The notes: generated from the letters alone by a model not told the origin. DNA of 64,000 nt from Pedobacter rhizosphaerae (GCF_900111155.1 NZ_FOGG01000015.1:62001-126000), one strand, 5' to 3'; positions 9,450-19,770 are shown, numbered from the stretch's first letter. Translations and numbers: made by a program.

Positions 9450-9929
9450 TTAAATTGGCTCTACTAAGAATAATGGTTGGTCGTACTCAACAGGAGAAGC
9501 GTTATCAACCAAAATTTTAACGATACGGCCAGAAACTTCACTCTCAATTTCATTGAAAAGCTTCATTGCCTCGATGATACAAACTACCTTTCCAGTACCG
9601 ATTTCATCACCAACGTTTACAAACATTGGCTTATCAGGGCTCGAAGAACGGTAGAAAGTACCGATCATAGGAGATTTGATCGTAATGTATTTAGACGTGT
9701 CTTCCGCAGCAGAAGCAGCTGGAGTTGCAACAGCAGCTGGTGCAGTAGGAGCAGAAGCTACAGGGGCTGCAGCTTGTACAAGTGGAACTTGTGGCACTGT
9801 AGCGTGAACAACTGTTGGGGTTTGGTTTGTTTTGATGGTGATTTTAAAGTCTTCTTGCTCAATAGCAACTTCGTTTACACCAGAACGAGAAACAAATTTT
9901 ATCAGTTCCTGTATTTGTTTAATATCCAT
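9450..9929 (-). CDS. accB: Acetyl-CoA carboxylase, biotin carboxyl carrier protein
   Basis: BCCP, 159 residues, carries biotin between the carboxylase and carboxyltransferase centres of acetyl-CoA carboxylase. Seen: N-terminal family segment [13 protein letters not shown], an Ala/Pro/Val-rich linker at about residues 40-75, and the C-terminal biotinyl domain with the biotinylation site [10 protein letters not shown] (Lys near residue 122). It lies between fabH and accC on the minus strand. Confidence 0.96.
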   Translation of the reverse strand: MDIKQIQELIKFVSRSGVNEVAIEQEDFKITIKTNQTPTVVHATVPQVPLVQAAAPVASAPTAPAAVATPAASAAEDTSKYITIKSPMIGTFYRSSSPDKPMFVNVGDEIGTGKVVCIIEAMKLFNEIESEVSGRIVKILVDNASPVEYDQPLFLVEPI

Positions 9930-10043
9930 TTTTTAGGCTAGTTATGTAAAAAATAGTGTTTATATAATTTAACTAAGTTATACTTTTTTTGTTTTATTTT
10001 TATCTGATAATCAGCCTGTCGGCTTCAGACTAAGAACTTCAGA

Positions 10044-11042
10044 CTAATTGGAGTCGTAAGCCCATTTGAGGTAAATAGAACCCCATGTAAATCCACCTCC
10101 AAAGGCAGCTAAAACAATATTGTCGCCTTTTTTTAATCGGCTTTCCCATTCCCATAAACAAAGTGGAATTGTTCCGTTAGTGGTATTGCCATAACGCTCA
10201 ATATTGATCATTACTTTATCGGTACCTACACCCATACGGTTGGCAGTAGCATCAATAATGCGTTTGTTGGCTTGGTGAGGAACTAACCAGGCTACATCAT
10301 CTGCAGTTAGGTTATTACGCTCCATAATTTCAGCAGCAACATCAGCCATATTGGTAACCGCAAATTTAAACACGGTAGGACCCTCCTGGTGAGCAAAATG
10401 TTCACGTGCATCAATACTTTCGTGAGTTGCAGGTTTAACAGAACCTCCGGCTTTCATGCCTAAGAAATCTCTTCCCGAACCATCAGATCTAAGAATAGAG
10501 TCCTGAATACCTAATCCTTCTTCGTTTGGTTCTAACAAAGCACAACCACAACCATCTCCAAAAATAATGCAGGTAGTTCTATCTTCATAGTTAATGATTG
10601 AAGACATTTTGTCTCCACCAACCACTAATACTTTCTTGTGTTTACCCGATTCGATAAACTGAGCACCAGTACTTAATCCGAAAATGAATCCTGAACAGGC
10701 CGCCTGTAAATCGTAACCCCAGGCATTTGTTGCGCCTACTTTATCGGCAAGTACGTTTGCTGTAGCCGGGAAGGTAAAGTCAGGTGTAGTAGTGCAAAAG
10801 ATAATTAAATCAATTTCCTTTGCATCAATACCTCTTTTTTTAAGCAATCCATTTACAGCGTGTACAGCCATATCGGATGTACCTAAACCTTCGCCTTTTA
10901 AAATTCTGCGCTCTTTAATTCCCGTTCTGCTGGTGATCCATTCATCCGAAGTATCAACAATGGTTTCTAACTCTGCGTTGGTAAGCACATAGTCGGGGAC
11001 GTAACCATTTACTGCTGTAATAGCAGCGTGAATTTTACTCAT
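10044..11042 (-). CDS. fabH: Beta-ketoacyl-ACP synthase III (operon copy)
   Basis: KAS III condenses an acyl-CoA with malonyl-ACP to start fatty-acid synthesis; 332 residues. Seen: [10 protein letters not shown], active-site Cys in [13 protein letters not shown] (near residue 115), His in [12 protein letters not shown] and Asn in [12 protein letters not shown], a complete Cys-His-Asn triad. Placed 18 bases after plsX within yceD-rpmF-plsX-fabH-accB-accC, so this is the housekeeping copy; a second KAS III is at 22.2 kb. Confidence 0.96.
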   Translation of the reverse strand: MSKIHAAITAVNGYVPDYVLTNAELETIVDTSDEWITSRTGIKERRILKGEGLGTSDMAVHAVNGLLKKRGIDAKEIDLIIFCTTTPDFTFPATANVLADKVGATNAWGYDLQAACSGFIFGLSTGAQFIESGKHKKVLVVGGDKMSSIINYEDRTTCIIFGDGCGCALLEPNEEGLGIQDSILRSDGSGRDFLGMKAGGSVKPATHESIDAREHFAHQEGPTVFKFAVTNMADVAAEIMERNNLTADDVAWLVPHQANKRIIDATANRMGVGTDKVMINIERYGNTTNGTIPLCLWEWESRLKKGDNIVLAAFGGGFTWGSIYLKWAYDSN

Positions 11043-11060
11043 TTTAATAAATTAAATAAA

Positions 11061-11999
11061 TTATTTAAATGCCGTTTTAATTTTATCTACTAATCCTGTT
11101 GTAATCATTTCTCGTGATTGAAGGACCATATTTTTAACTGCTAACGGACTCGAAATACCGTGGCCGATTACTACGGGTGCATTAACACCTAAAACCGGGC
11201 TGCCACCATATTGCTCATAATTGAAACGATCGAAAAATTCATCTTTCATCCCTTTCTTAACAGTCATTACGTAAAATGATTCTGCTAATTTAAGCATTAC
11301 ATTTCCAGTAAAACCATCACAAACAATTACATCCGCTTTATCGTTAAATAAATCTCTTCCTTCTACGTTGCCTACAAAGTTAAACAAGTTTGTATCCTTC
11401 ATTAACGGAAAAGTTGCCATACTTAGCATATTACCCTTCTCGTCCTCTTCACCAATATTCATCAGGGCCACTTTCGGGTTGTCTATCTGCAGTAAATTTT
11501 CTGCATATAAACTGCCCAGGGCACCAAATTGAAGTAAGATATCAGGTTTGCAATCGGCATTTGCACCAACGTCTAATAATAAACCAGTGCCGCCTTTTAT
11601 TTTAGGAAGGATAGTACATAAGCATGGGCGGATAATGCCCGGAATAGTTTTAACGCTAAAAACAGCGCCAACTAACATGGCTCCAGAGTTACCTGCACTT
11701 GCAAATGAGTCGATTTTACCTTCTTTTAAAAGGTTAAAGCCAACAGAAATGCTCGATTTTGGTTTCTGAACAATTGCTTTTGTGGGATGTTCGCCCATAC
11801 CAATAACTTCATCAGTATGAACGTATTCAAAATGATCCGGATTAAAACCTTCCTCAATAAGAATGGGTTTAATCTGTTCGGTATCGCCGATGAGAACCAG
11901 GTGTTCTCCGGCATTTAGCGATTGATGAGCAGCTATTGCTCCCAAAACAATTGCTTTGGGAGCATAGTCTCCGCCCATTATGTCGAGGCCTATTTTCAT
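11061..11999 (-). CDS. plsX: Phosphate acyltransferase PlsX
   Basis: PlsX makes acyl-phosphate from acyl-ACP, the first step of bacterial phosphatidic-acid synthesis with PlsY; 312 residues. Seen: MKIGLDIMGGDYAPKAIVLG at the start, SAGNSGAMLVGA, LLDVGANADCKP, NIGEEDEKGN and CDGFTGNVMLKLAE. Full length. It follows rpmF by about 100 bases and precedes fabH by 18 bases, the usual phospholipid/fatty-acid cluster. Confidence 0.96.
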   Translation of the reverse strand: MKIGLDIMGGDYAPKAIVLGAIAAHQSLNAGEHLVLIGDTEQIKPILIEEGFNPDHFEYVHTDEVIGMGEHPTKAIVQKPKSSISVGFNLLKEGKIDSFASAGNSGAMLVGAVFSVKTIPGIIRPCLCTILPKIKGGTGLLLDVGANADCKPDILLQFGALGSLYAENLLQIDNPKVALMNIGEEDEKGNMLSMATFPLMKDTNLFNFVGNVEGRDLFNDKADVIVCDGFTGNVMLKLAESFYVMTVKKGMKDEFFDRFNYEQYGGSPVLGVNAPVVIGHGISSPLAVKNMVLQSREMITTGLVDKIKTAFK

Positions 12000-12100
12000 A
12001 GAAAAAATCTGTTTGTGTTAAATTAGGGTTAATCCTAAATTTTTCAGTGGACTAAGGTATGACTAAAGCCGCTGAAAACGCAAACAATTTTTTAAGAAAA

Positions 12101-12292
12101 TTAACCAATCTGAGTATTTTCGATAACCAGTTTGCCGTTGTAGTATAAGTTACCATCAACGTTGTAAGCACGGTGAGGTACGTGGATAGCACCTGTTGCC
12201 GAGCATGTTGCTAAAGAAGGAGCCACAGCTTTATAGTGAGTTCTTCTTTTATTTTTTCTCTGTTTCGAGATCTTCCGTTTTGGATGTGCCAT
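12101..12292 (-). CDS. rpmF: 50S ribosomal protein L32
   Basis: Small basic ribosomal protein bL32, 63 residues, beginning MAHPKRKISKQRKNKRRTH. Bacteroidota L32 often lacks the zinc-binding cysteines, and only one Cys is present here. It lies between the YceD gene (15 bases) and plsX, as in many bacteria, coupling ribosome and lipid gene expression. Confidence 0.96.
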   Translation of the reverse strand: MAHPKRKISKQRKNKRRTHYKAVAPSLATCSATGAIHVPHRAYNVDGNLYYNGKLVIENTQIG

Positions 12293-12307
12293 TGGTGTAT
12301 AATCTAA

Positions 12308-12838
12308 TTATTTTTTTAACTTATTTAATGCTTCCCAACGTGGGTCGCTTGTTTGTTCGTTCTCTTCACTCTGATTTTCGATAGAAAGCTTCTCTAATCG
12401 ATCAATCATTTCCTGGTCGCAATCTTTATCAGCCTGCTCGCAGTTTTTGATATATGGAACCGAAACGTTGATCATTTCATATAACGGTTCTGCAATATCA
12501 ATGGCTGTTTCTTTTCTGCTCAATGAGATTATTTCATCATCATCACTCTCCAGCTCGTCTTCAGCAAACTTTACAATCTGTCTTTCGTACAGATTTACAG
12601 GCAATGGAAATTCGGCTAAACATTTGTCGCAATCCAAATTAACAGTGCCAATTACTTTAAACCTTAAGATCAACATGGTCTCTTGTTTTTCAAGCTCCAG
12701 GTTAACTTTTAAGTCGCCGCTTTTAATCAATGAATACTCAAATGCATTAAAAAAGGTGTCATCAAGCTGAAAATCAAACTCATGAGTTCCCAATTTTAAT
12801 CCGGTAAACGGTACTGAAAATTGTTTTAGCGGGTTCAA
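12308..12838 (-). CDS. YceD/DUF177 family protein
   Basis: Member of the YceD (DUF177) family, 176 residues, conserved upstream of rpmF; in E. coli and plants it is linked to 23S rRNA accumulation. Seen: LDCDKCLAEFPLPV, the family CxxC motif, and a second cysteine pair CEQADKDC near residue 139. Acidic C-terminus. First gene of the minus-strand fatty-acid operon. Confidence 0.88.
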   Translation of the reverse strand: MNPLKQFSVPFTGLKLGTHEFDFQLDDTFFNAFEYSLIKSGDLKVNLELEKQETMLILRFKVIGTVNLDCDKCLAEFPLPVNLYERQIVKFAEDELESDDDEIISLSRKETAIDIAEPLYEMINVSVPYIKNCEQADKDCDQEMIDRLEKLSIENQSEENEQTSDPRWEALNKLKK

Positions 12839-13091
12839 AGTACTGTAAAATTTTAGCCTGCAAATGTAGGGATAAAATAATTAGATTAAAAATGTTTTTT
12901 AAAAATTATTCCTTTGATTGAGCAGGTATTGAAGAAGTTATGGGGTTGTTGGTTCATTATTGAGTAGTCATTGGTTCATCTGCCAGCAGTTATTAATGCA
13001 GTTGGGAATTCTTTCAGCCACAAAATTACCAAGCCATGCTTCTAGAAGCGCAGCCCTTTTTACCTCAGTATTGGTGCCCAGATTGTATCTG

Positions 13092-13940
13092 CTACTGAGC
13101 AGGAGCTAAAACCATTTCTTTATTATTTCTGCTCCACTCACTCCAAGAACCTACGTAAAGTTTGGGGATCGGTAGGCCAGCATAATCCAGAGCCAGTAGT
13201 GTATGGCAAGCAGTAATTCCCGATCCGCAGTGCACAATTATATTTTCGGGTTCAATACCCGCTAATGATTGGGTGTATTTAGCTTTCAATAATTCAGGGG
13301 CTAAGAACGCTCCGGTTGCATCTAAGTTCTCGGTAAAGGGAATGTTGGTTGCGCCGGGGATATGGCCTGCAATGAGGTCTATTGGCTCTGTAAGGCCTGC
13401 AAAACGATTGGCATCGCGAACATCAATTACAATATAGTTATCCTTCTTGGCTACTTGCTCTACTTCATTGATATCTGATAAGGGTAAATTCCAGGAAGTA
13501 AGGGCGTAAGGCTTAGCAGGTTTGGCTGTTTCTACCTTTGAACTGGTCGGGAAACCTGCTCTAACCGCGGCATCAAACCCACCGTCAATTACCTGTACTT
13601 TCTGGTGTCCAATAGCCTTTAACATCCACCAAAGTCTGGCTGCGGCGTTTCCTCCGTTTTTATCATCATAAACTACCACATGGCTATCTGGAGAAATACC
13701 AAACTTGGCCAGAAATGTTGCAAACTGCTCCAATGTTGGCAAGGGGTGTCGTCCGCCAATGGCGAAATCTCCGATGTTTGCAAGGTCGGTGTTCACATCT
13801 GCAAATAGCGCTCCGGCAAGATGGTTTTCTTCATATCTGGCCTTCGAACCCGCACTGGCATCAATGATAATTATTTCCTCTGATTGACTTAACTGAATTA
13901 AATCTGCTGGTTTTATAATGGGTGATAATTTTGATTGCAT
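13092..13940 (-). CDS. Two-domain rhodanese-type sulfurtransferase
   Basis: Thiosulfate/3-mercaptopyruvate sulfurtransferase, 282 residues, two rhodanese domains: an inactive N-terminal one (residues about 10-135, no loop Cys) and a catalytic C-terminal one with HCGSGITACHTLLAL, the active-site Cys near residue 238. The CGSG[IV]TA loop is the mercaptopyruvate type. The MFS gene lies just upstream on the same strand with a 7-base gap, so the two are probably co-transcribed. The transported compound and the sulfur donor are unknown. Confidence 0.87.
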   Translation of the reverse strand: MQSKLSPIIKPADLIQLSQSEEIIIIDASAGSKARYEENHLAGALFADVNTDLANIGDFAIGGRHPLPTLEQFATFLAKFGISPDSHVVVYDDKNGGNAAARLWWMLKAIGHQKVQVIDGGFDAAVRAGFPTSSKVETAKPAKPYALTSWNLPLSDINEVEQVAKKDNYIVIDVRDANRFAGLTEPIDLIAGHIPGATNIPFTENLDATGAFLAPELLKAKYTQSLAGIEPENIIVHCGSGITACHTLLALDYAGLPIPKLYVGSWSEWSRNNKEMVLAPAQ

Positions 13941-13947
13941 TTTATAT

Positions 13948-15129
13948 TTATTTTTTTGGTGATTGTTTCAAAGCCCATAACCCCAATGCAGGGCCGAGGC
14001 CTAAGATCATATAAAGATATTGAGAATTCAGTTGTTTTGACAATAGATTAATCACCTGGATGCTCACAATTGTTAGGGCAAAGCCCATGCAGTTTACGAT
14101 GGTTAGCGATGTACCTCTTGATGCTTCTGGCGCATGTTGGGCAATCAATGAGGAAAATAGCGGGGAATCAGCAGTAACAACTAAGCCCCAAAAAAACAAT
14201 ATGGCTAAAAGAACCATCGTATAATCAGTAAAGAGGAAAAGCGGAGAGAGCAGGCAGCATAAACCTGATAATAATAAAGCAATAGTGGCTAGTTTTTTGG
14301 CACCGAATCTTTGCGAAAGTAACCCGCCTACCATGCAAGATAAACCGCCTGCGGCGATGATTAGAAAAGTGAGCAAAGAAATGTTAAGATTTGCATCTGG
14401 ATATCTGGTTTGGTAAGAAAGAAGGATGCTCGGCAAAAATGCCCAGAAAGTATACAGTTCCCACATATGTCCAAAATAACCAAAGGCAACAGCCCTAAAC
14501 TCAGCATTTTTAAAGCCCTCTAAAAAGGAATTGAACCTGAGTTGTTGTCCTGCTTTTCTAAAGGGACCATTTGGAATGAAGAAAGCGATCATTGCACCTC
14601 CAATAATGGCTAGAAATGAGGTGGTGTAAATTACATATTCCCAATGGAAATTGGCTGTGAGTGTTTTAAGCAGATGTGGAAAAGCCGTGCCCAGTACCAA
14701 GGCACCTACTAGAAAGCCTAATGATTTGCCTAAGCCTTCCTTAAAATAATCGGATGCAATTTTCATTCCCACCGGGTAAATTCCTGCTAACATGAATCCT
14801 GTTAGAAATCTGAATAAATGTAGAAAGGCAACATCATTTATCTTCAGGCAAATGCCAGCGTTGAAGAAGGCAGCAGCCAAAGCGCAAATAAAAAAGACTT
14901 TTGACGGGGGAAATTTATCTGCGATAGCAAGTAAAGAAAAACTCAGTGTTCCGGCAATAAAACCAAACTGTACCATACTGGTTAGATTGGCTAAAAGGTT
15001 TGGATCTGTCGCAAAATTTTTGACCAGATCTGGCAACACTGCATTCCCTGCAAACCATAAGGAGGTGCATAAGAACTGGCCTATAACAATAACGGGGAGA
15101 ACAAATTTGGGTGGATTAATGCTGGTCAT
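13948..15129 (-). CDS. Major facilitator superfamily transporter
   Basis: Integral membrane carrier of 393 residues with about 12 hydrophobic spans in two halves. The first loop carries the MFS-type sequence ADKFPPSKV. Substrate not recognisable. It is seven bases upstream of the sulfurtransferase, suggesting a sulfur or small organic compound, but this is inference from context only. Confidence 0.8.
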   Translation of the reverse strand: MTSINPPKFVLPVIVIGQFLCTSLWFAGNAVLPDLVKNFATDPNLLANLTSMVQFGFIAGTLSFSLLAIADKFPPSKVFFICALAAAFFNAGICLKINDVAFLHLFRFLTGFMLAGIYPVGMKIASDYFKEGLGKSLGFLVGALVLGTAFPHLLKTLTANFHWEYVIYTTSFLAIIGGAMIAFFIPNGPFRKAGQQLRFNSFLEGFKNAEFRAVAFGYFGHMWELYTFWAFLPSILLSYQTRYPDANLNISLLTFLIIAAGGLSCMVGGLLSQRFGAKKLATIALLLSGLCCLLSPLFLFTDYTMVLLAILFFWGLVVTADSPLFSSLIAQHAPEASRGTSLTIVNCMGFALTIVSIQVINLLSKQLNSQYLYMILGLGPALGLWALKQSPKK

Positions 15130-15168
15130 CTTTTAAATGCACAATGTTACCTAAAATAAGCAGTAGCG

Positions 15169-15885
15169 TTAGTGTTTCAATTGCTCTTTCATCAATTTTT
15201 CCATCATCTCCTTTTTTTGTTGCGTGGTCATATTTTTTATTTTATTGGCATCAAAATCTATACTGCTTTTTTTATAACCTGCCGGGATGGTAAATAGTGC
15301 CGGACTTAGGGTTTTTGTTTCATGCTTAGTTAGTAACATGGTTAGGGTAGGCGTTTGCGTGCCAGGCTTAAATACAATCACCTTTACAGGCATACCTGAT
15401 ATTCCTTTGCTTTTTAATTGCGACAGAACTTTTTTAGTATTGGCATTATTTCCCATCATTGGAAAATCAAAGGTTGGTAGTTCTTTGCTATACCAGGCAT
15501 CCCATGATTTCCCTTCAGCAGTCATTCTTACGTGAGAACAATTGTAGTTGCCAATTTTTTCATTCCCTAAAACCTTGATGTCGATATTTTCGCCGTCGTT
15601 ATTGCTCATTTTGGCTTCCGTGTAGGTTCTGTTCATCGAGTTAAATACAAGAGTTACCCCGGGCCTGTTTTTAAGCATCAGCAGTGTGGTAGACATTTGC
15701 CTGCCCGCAATGATCATATTTGTTTCTGTACGTAAATCACCATTTTTACCGTACATCTTACTGAGGATGGGCTTACTACCAGAGGTAGTCATGGTATATT
15801 CTAAGTAAATATCTGATGCAAGCGCTGGTTGGCTAAATAGAAATATTGCACAAAGGTTTGCCAGTATAAATAATTTGGTTTTCAT
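15169..15885 (-). CDS. DUF4412-like secreted protein
   Basis: Exported protein of 238 residues with a Sec signal peptide (ending ALAS near residue 24). The body, with YLEYTMTTSGSKPILSKMYG, GRQMSTTLLMLKNRPGV and ENIDIKVLGNEKIGNYNC, resembles DUF4412 proteins of Bacteroidota, which may have a lipoprotein-carrier-like fold (tentative). C-terminus is lysine- and methionine-rich. Function unknown. Confidence 0.7.
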   Translation of the reverse strand: MKTKLFILANLCAIFLFSQPALASDIYLEYTMTTSGSKPILSKMYGKNGDLRTETNMIIAGRQMSTTLLMLKNRPGVTLVFNSMNRTYTEAKMSNNDGENIDIKVLGNEKIGNYNCSHVRMTAEGKSWDAWYSKELPTFDFPMMGNNANTKKVLSQLKSKGISGMPVKVIVFKPGTQTPTLTMLLTKHETKTLSPALFTIPAGYKKSSIDFDANKIKNMTTQQKKEMMEKLMKEQLKH

Positions 15886-16029
15886 TGTTGTCGTATTTGG
15901 TTAGTTAAAGTTAAGCAATAGAAGGCCAATCTTTGTGTAGCGGGTAGTTTTTATATCCAGACTCGAATTAATTTCTTCAGTTTATATGGGGTTACCCAAT
16001 TAAAGGGGGCTTTATGACAGGGAGGTGCC

Positions 16030-18336
16030 TTATTTGATAATGCTTAAGCTCCCGGTTAGCGTTTGTTGTCCATCTAGGTTGATCACGTAATAATAAACTC
16101 CCGGAGGACAGGTATTGCCTTGATAATTTCCTGCCCATGGATGTTCGTAACCTTTGGAGAAGAAGACCAAGTTTCCATACCGGTTAAAAATTGATACCTG
16201 GCAATTGGAGAACGATTTAAGGTCTGCTATCTGCCACAAATCATTTACCCCATCACCATTGGGACTAAATGCATTGGCTGGTTTAATTTTGACAACTATA
16301 GTAATGTTAATGTCTATTGTATTAGATGATACACTATTTGTGCTTGAACAGGGGGTGGTGACAGTTAACTCGCAGGTTACCTGATCTCCTTGTTGTAAAT
16401 TATTTTTACTGAAAAAACGACTGTTTGCTCCAGTTGGAATTCCATTCACAAACCACTGGTATTCTGGATTTGTTCCTTCATTGGTGGTGGTTGCAGTAAA
16501 ATTTACAGTAGATGAACTGTATATCTTACTAATATCACTCTCTATGCTAACGGTGGGCGTGAGAATGGGATTGATTCTGACAATAATTGCATTGCTTTCT
16601 GCGGTAGTACTCACCTGGCAATTTTGAGCATTGCTAACCACGGTACAACTCACCTGATCCTTATCTTCAAGATCATCTAATTCGAGAATATCTGAATCGA
16701 TACCCACATCGTTTCCGTTTATTTTCCATTTATAAATAGGTTTTTCGCCTGCACGGGTTGCTGTTGCCTTAAATTTTATTAATGCACCCTTACAAGTGGT
16801 TGATTGATCAGTCTGAATGGTAACACCAGGAGCTTCTGTAACTTGACTACTTAGTGAGATGCTGTTGCTCGGTACCAATCTACTTGTAACACAGGTTTCG
16901 GAACTTGTAAGGTTGCACGTTACAACATCTGTTGATGTTAAGTTATTGGGGCTAAAAGTGTCGTTGTTTTCTCCGGGAATGTTTCTGCCATTTATTTGCC
17001 ATTGCAGTACAGGATTAGCTCCTCCATTTACAGTAACTGCAGTAAATATGGGTTGGAAATGATCACAAAGTACATCTCTATCAGCAGAGATAGTTATCTT
17101 AGGAAGGAGATTTTCACTTACAGTTATGGGGTTGGAAATGGTTGTACAGCCGTCTGTTGTAGTTATTTTTGCGCGATAAGTTCCGGCTTTTAAAGTGGTG
17201 TAAGTTCCTGTAAAGATGTTGGAAAACTTAATAATCCGTCCATTTAAAAAATCAGAAACATATAAGTTATTGAAAGCATCCATTCCAATGCCTGTAGGCA
17301 TAATCTGGTTAGGGGCATTGCCCTGGCCATTTCCGCCAGCAATGATAGAGCCTGAATTCGCCCCAGGCAACCATTTTAGAACAGCATATCCAGTGTAATC
17401 TGATACATAAATGTTTTTACTCCCATCAACATAAACACCAAGTGGGTTACCAGAAGTACGGGCAACAGTTGTTCCAGTATTAGCTCCTATAATCCATTTT
17501 TGTACCCTGTAATTATCTGTATCGCAGATGTATAGGTTGTTGTCTTGTATAAACAATCCGGTAGGAGCAGCAAGCTGATTTGCTGCGCTCCCATAGCCAT
17601 TTCCTCCCGCAACTATTATTCCCGGGCCAGTTCCGGCGCTGTATTTTCTAACCAGCTGACCATTTTGTTCAGATACATAAACATTGTTTTGTGCATCAAT
17701 ACAAATGCCGGTTGGTAAAATAAGCGATGAGGCTATTGTTATTCCAGACGTTGCTCCGGGACTGAATTTTTGAACACGGGAGTTGGATTGATCTACTACA
17801 TAAAGGTTTCCAAGACCATCAACCGCTACTGCAGTGGGTCTGTTAAACTGGTTGGAACTATTTCCAGTGCCGTTTCCACCTGCCACAGTAATACCTACAG
17901 TAGCTCCTGGTGCCCATTTCTGCACCCTGTTATTGGCCATATCAGGTATGAAAATATTTCCTGCCTTATCTACAAATATTCGATTAGGATTATAGAGTTG
18001 GTTGGGCGCTGAGCCGCTTCCATTTCCCCCTGCAACGATAATACCATTGTTTTGTTTAACATTACTTTGTTCCAGTATAGAAACGTCGTCTAATAACCAG
18101 GAAATGCCGGCAATTGCACTGTTACTGGTTACCAGGAGCTCACTGCCTACACATTCGTTTCCCGTTAACGTAGCTGTGCAGGCATACTTTAACTTTGATT
18201 GGTGTAAGCTGGAAAAATCTTGAACAGGATAAGGCGGTACTGAATGATAGCTGTTTTTTTTATAAAACGCAGCAGAAAATGATGCGATAAAAGATATTAG
18301 GAATACACAAATAAAGCTTAGTGCGGTTTTCAACAA
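16030..18336 (-). CDS. Large secreted NHL-repeat protein with type IX sorting domain
   Basis: Secreted protein of 768 residues. Order: N-terminal signal/anchor (residues 8-26); about six NHL-type propeller repeats, residues 95-385, recurring as AGGNGxGxxxNQ and NxYVSDxxNxRVxKW; three Ig/PKD-like repeats with WxINGxxxG cores (residues about 420-680); and a C-terminal gliding-motility-associated domain (NAFSPNGDGVNDLW, YNGNxxPPGVYYY-like end). This last is a type B sorting signal for the type IX secretion system, so the protein is a likely substrate of the GldKLMN machine encoded at 53-58 kb. Ligand unknown. Confidence 0.85.
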   Translation of the reverse strand: MLKTALSFICVFLISFIASFSAAFYKKNSYHSVPPYPVQDFSSLHQSKLKYACTATLTGNECVGSELLVTSNSAIAGISWLLDDVSILEQSNVKQNNGIIVAGGNGSGSAPNQLYNPNRIFVDKAGNIFIPDMANNRVQKWAPGATVGITVAGGNGTGNSSNQFNRPTAVAVDGLGNLYVVDQSNSRVQKFSPGATSGITIASSLILPTGICIDAQNNVYVSEQNGQLVRKYSAGTGPGIIVAGGNGYGSAANQLAAPTGLFIQDNNLYICDTDNYRVQKWIIGANTGTTVARTSGNPLGVYVDGSKNIYVSDYTGYAVLKWLPGANSGSIIAGGNGQGNAPNQIMPTGIGMDAFNNLYVSDFLNGRIIKFSNIFTGTYTTLKAGTYRAKITTTDGCTTISNPITVSENLLPKITISADRDVLCDHFQPIFTAVTVNGGANPVLQWQINGRNIPGENNDTFSPNNLTSTDVVTCNLTSSETCVTSRLVPSNSISLSSQVTEAPGVTIQTDQSTTCKGALIKFKATATRAGEKPIYKWKINGNDVGIDSDILELDDLEDKDQVSCTVVSNAQNCQVSTTAESNAIIVRINPILTPTVSIESDISKIYSSSTVNFTATTTNEGTNPEYQWFVNGIPTGANSRFFSKNNLQQGDQVTCELTVTTPCSSTNSVSSNTIDINITIVVKIKPANAFSPNGDGVNDLWQIADLKSFSNCQVSIFNRYGNLVFFSKGYEHPWAGNYQGNTCPPGVYYYVINLDGQQTLTGSLSIIK

Positions 18337-18564
18337 GAGAAGCGTTTGGTTTATTGATGCAATTAAAGATTAAAAGTTTAACTTTCAAAAAAAACTGTCA
18401 TAATTAGCTTACATCAATTGGAAATAGCTACAAAAAGCTACCGAAATAGGGCATTATACCTTAGCCTGCTAGTTCAAAGCTTTGAGTGGAGAGTTTGTAA
18501 CCCTATAACCTGCAATTCGATTAGCTATTGTGCTAGGATGACTCCTTAGCGCTCGAAGTGTTAG

Positions 18565-18611
18565 TCACCCAGCCCCGTAACAGGTAACATGTAACCCACA
18601 ACCCAATTAAG
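18565..18611. repeat. Heptamer array abutting the pdxA stop
   Basis: Plus-strand units in strict 7-base phase, read from 18577: GTAACAG, GTAACAT, GTAACCC, ACAACCC, AATTAAG; preceding TCACCCA-GCCCCGT extends it to 18565. The last unit contains the complement of the pdxA stop codon (18607-18609). Related units lie at 9405-9432 and 43611-43631. The rest of the 18337-18564 spacer shows no gene or hairpin that I can support. Confidence 0.65.
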
Positions 18612-19686
18612 AAGCATCATCCTTAATGTCAAACTGCGTTTCCACAATTTTTCCACCAGTTCTGAGTTGATTGCTCAACATTTCTTCTTGCTCGCGTCTG
18701 TTTTTTACAATGTGGATGGCTGCAAAAAGGGCTTCTCTGAATGAAGTCTCATCGGCTAAGTTTTTACCTGCGATATCGTAACCTGTACCATGATCAGGAG
18801 AGGTACGCACAAAGTTTAGCCCTGCGGTATAGTTAACGCCATTACTGAAGGCCAGGGTTTTGAAAGGGATAAGACCTTGGTCGTGGTACATCGCCAATAC
18901 CGCATCGAATTTTTTGTAACTGCTGTTGCCAAAAAAGCCATCGGCAGGGTATGGGCCAAAACACATAATGCCTTTATCAAAAGCTTCTTGTATGGCCGGA
19001 CTGATAATTTCGGCCTCCTCAGTGCCCAATAAACCGTTATCACTGGCGTGGGGATTAAGCCCAAGAACAGCAATTTTGGGTTTTTCAATCCAGAAATCCT
19101 TTTTTAAGCTTTCATTAATGAGTTTAAGCTTATTGATTATTTTCTCTTTGGTAATGGCCGAAGGAACATCCTTAACTGGAATATGACCGGTTACAACCCC
19201 CACACGAAGGCCTTCGCTTACCAGGAACATCAATACATCTTTACTACCACTCTTTTCTTGTAGGTATTCGGTATGCCCCGGAAAGGCAAAAGTTTCAGAT
19301 TGGATGTTGTGTTTATTAATTGGAGCAGTAACCAGCGCATCAATATCACCGTTTACTAAATCGCTCGTTGCCCTTTCTAAAGATAAAAGCGCATATTTTC
19401 CACCTGTTTCTGTTACCTGGCCAAGCTCTATCTTAACATCCTCTTCCCAACAATTAATCATGTTGGCCTTTTTAGGCTGGGCCTGATTAGCCTGATTGAT
19501 CACATTGAAGCTGAAGTCGCCAAGGTTATTCGCCTTGCGGTGAAAAGAAGAAACTTTGGTATGACCATAAACTATTGGTGTGCAGTAATTTAAAATTACG
19601 GGATTAGATAAGGTTTTAATAATCACCTCTAAACCTATGCCGTTCACATCGCCTATACTGATACCAATTTTAAGTTTATTGCTCAT
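18607..19686 (-). CDS. pdxA: 4-hydroxythreonine-4-phosphate dehydrogenase
   Basis: PdxA, NAD-dependent oxidation and decarboxylation of 4-phosphohydroxy-L-threonine in vitamin B6 synthesis; 359 residues. Seen: ISIGDVNGIGLEV at the start, TAPINKHNI, PGHTEYL, MYHDQGLIPFK and TSPDHGTGYDIAGK; the histidines of the last three bind the metal. Divergent from rsmA with a 154-base gap. It ends in a heptamer array rather than a hairpin terminator. Confidence 0.94.
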   Translation of the reverse strand: MSNKLKIGISIGDVNGIGLEVIIKTLSNPVILNYCTPIVYGHTKVSSFHRKANNLGDFSFNVINQANQAQPKKANMINCWEEDVKIELGQVTETGGKYALLSLERATSDLVNGDIDALVTAPINKHNIQSETFAFPGHTEYLQEKSGSKDVLMFLVSEGLRVGVVTGHIPVKDVPSAITKEKIINKLKLINESLKKDFWIEKPKIAVLGLNPHASDNGLLGTEEAEIISPAIQEAFDKGIMCFGPYPADGFFGNSSYKKFDAVLAMYHDQGLIPFKTLAFSNGVNYTAGLNFVRTSPDHGTGYDIAGKNLADETSFREALFAAIHIVKNRREQEEMLSNQLRTGGKIVETQFDIKDDAS

Positions 19687-19770
19687 AATTAATGGAAAAT
19701 TTTAGCGCAAATTACTGATTTTAGCTTAAACACTTTAAAAAAAATGAAAGCCTAAGCAACACGAAGTTAT

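Noticed and set aside
9477..9941. 154-codon frame opposite accB
   Set aside because: It is a low-complexity antisense shadow of the Ala/Val-rich accB linker and biotinyl domain.
12940..12983. Further octamer array before the sulfurtransferase stop
   Set aside because: Minus-strand text (GATGAACC, AATGACTA, ATGAACC) recalls the RATGANTG family but the phase breaks after two units and it is about 110 bases from the stop; too weak to call.
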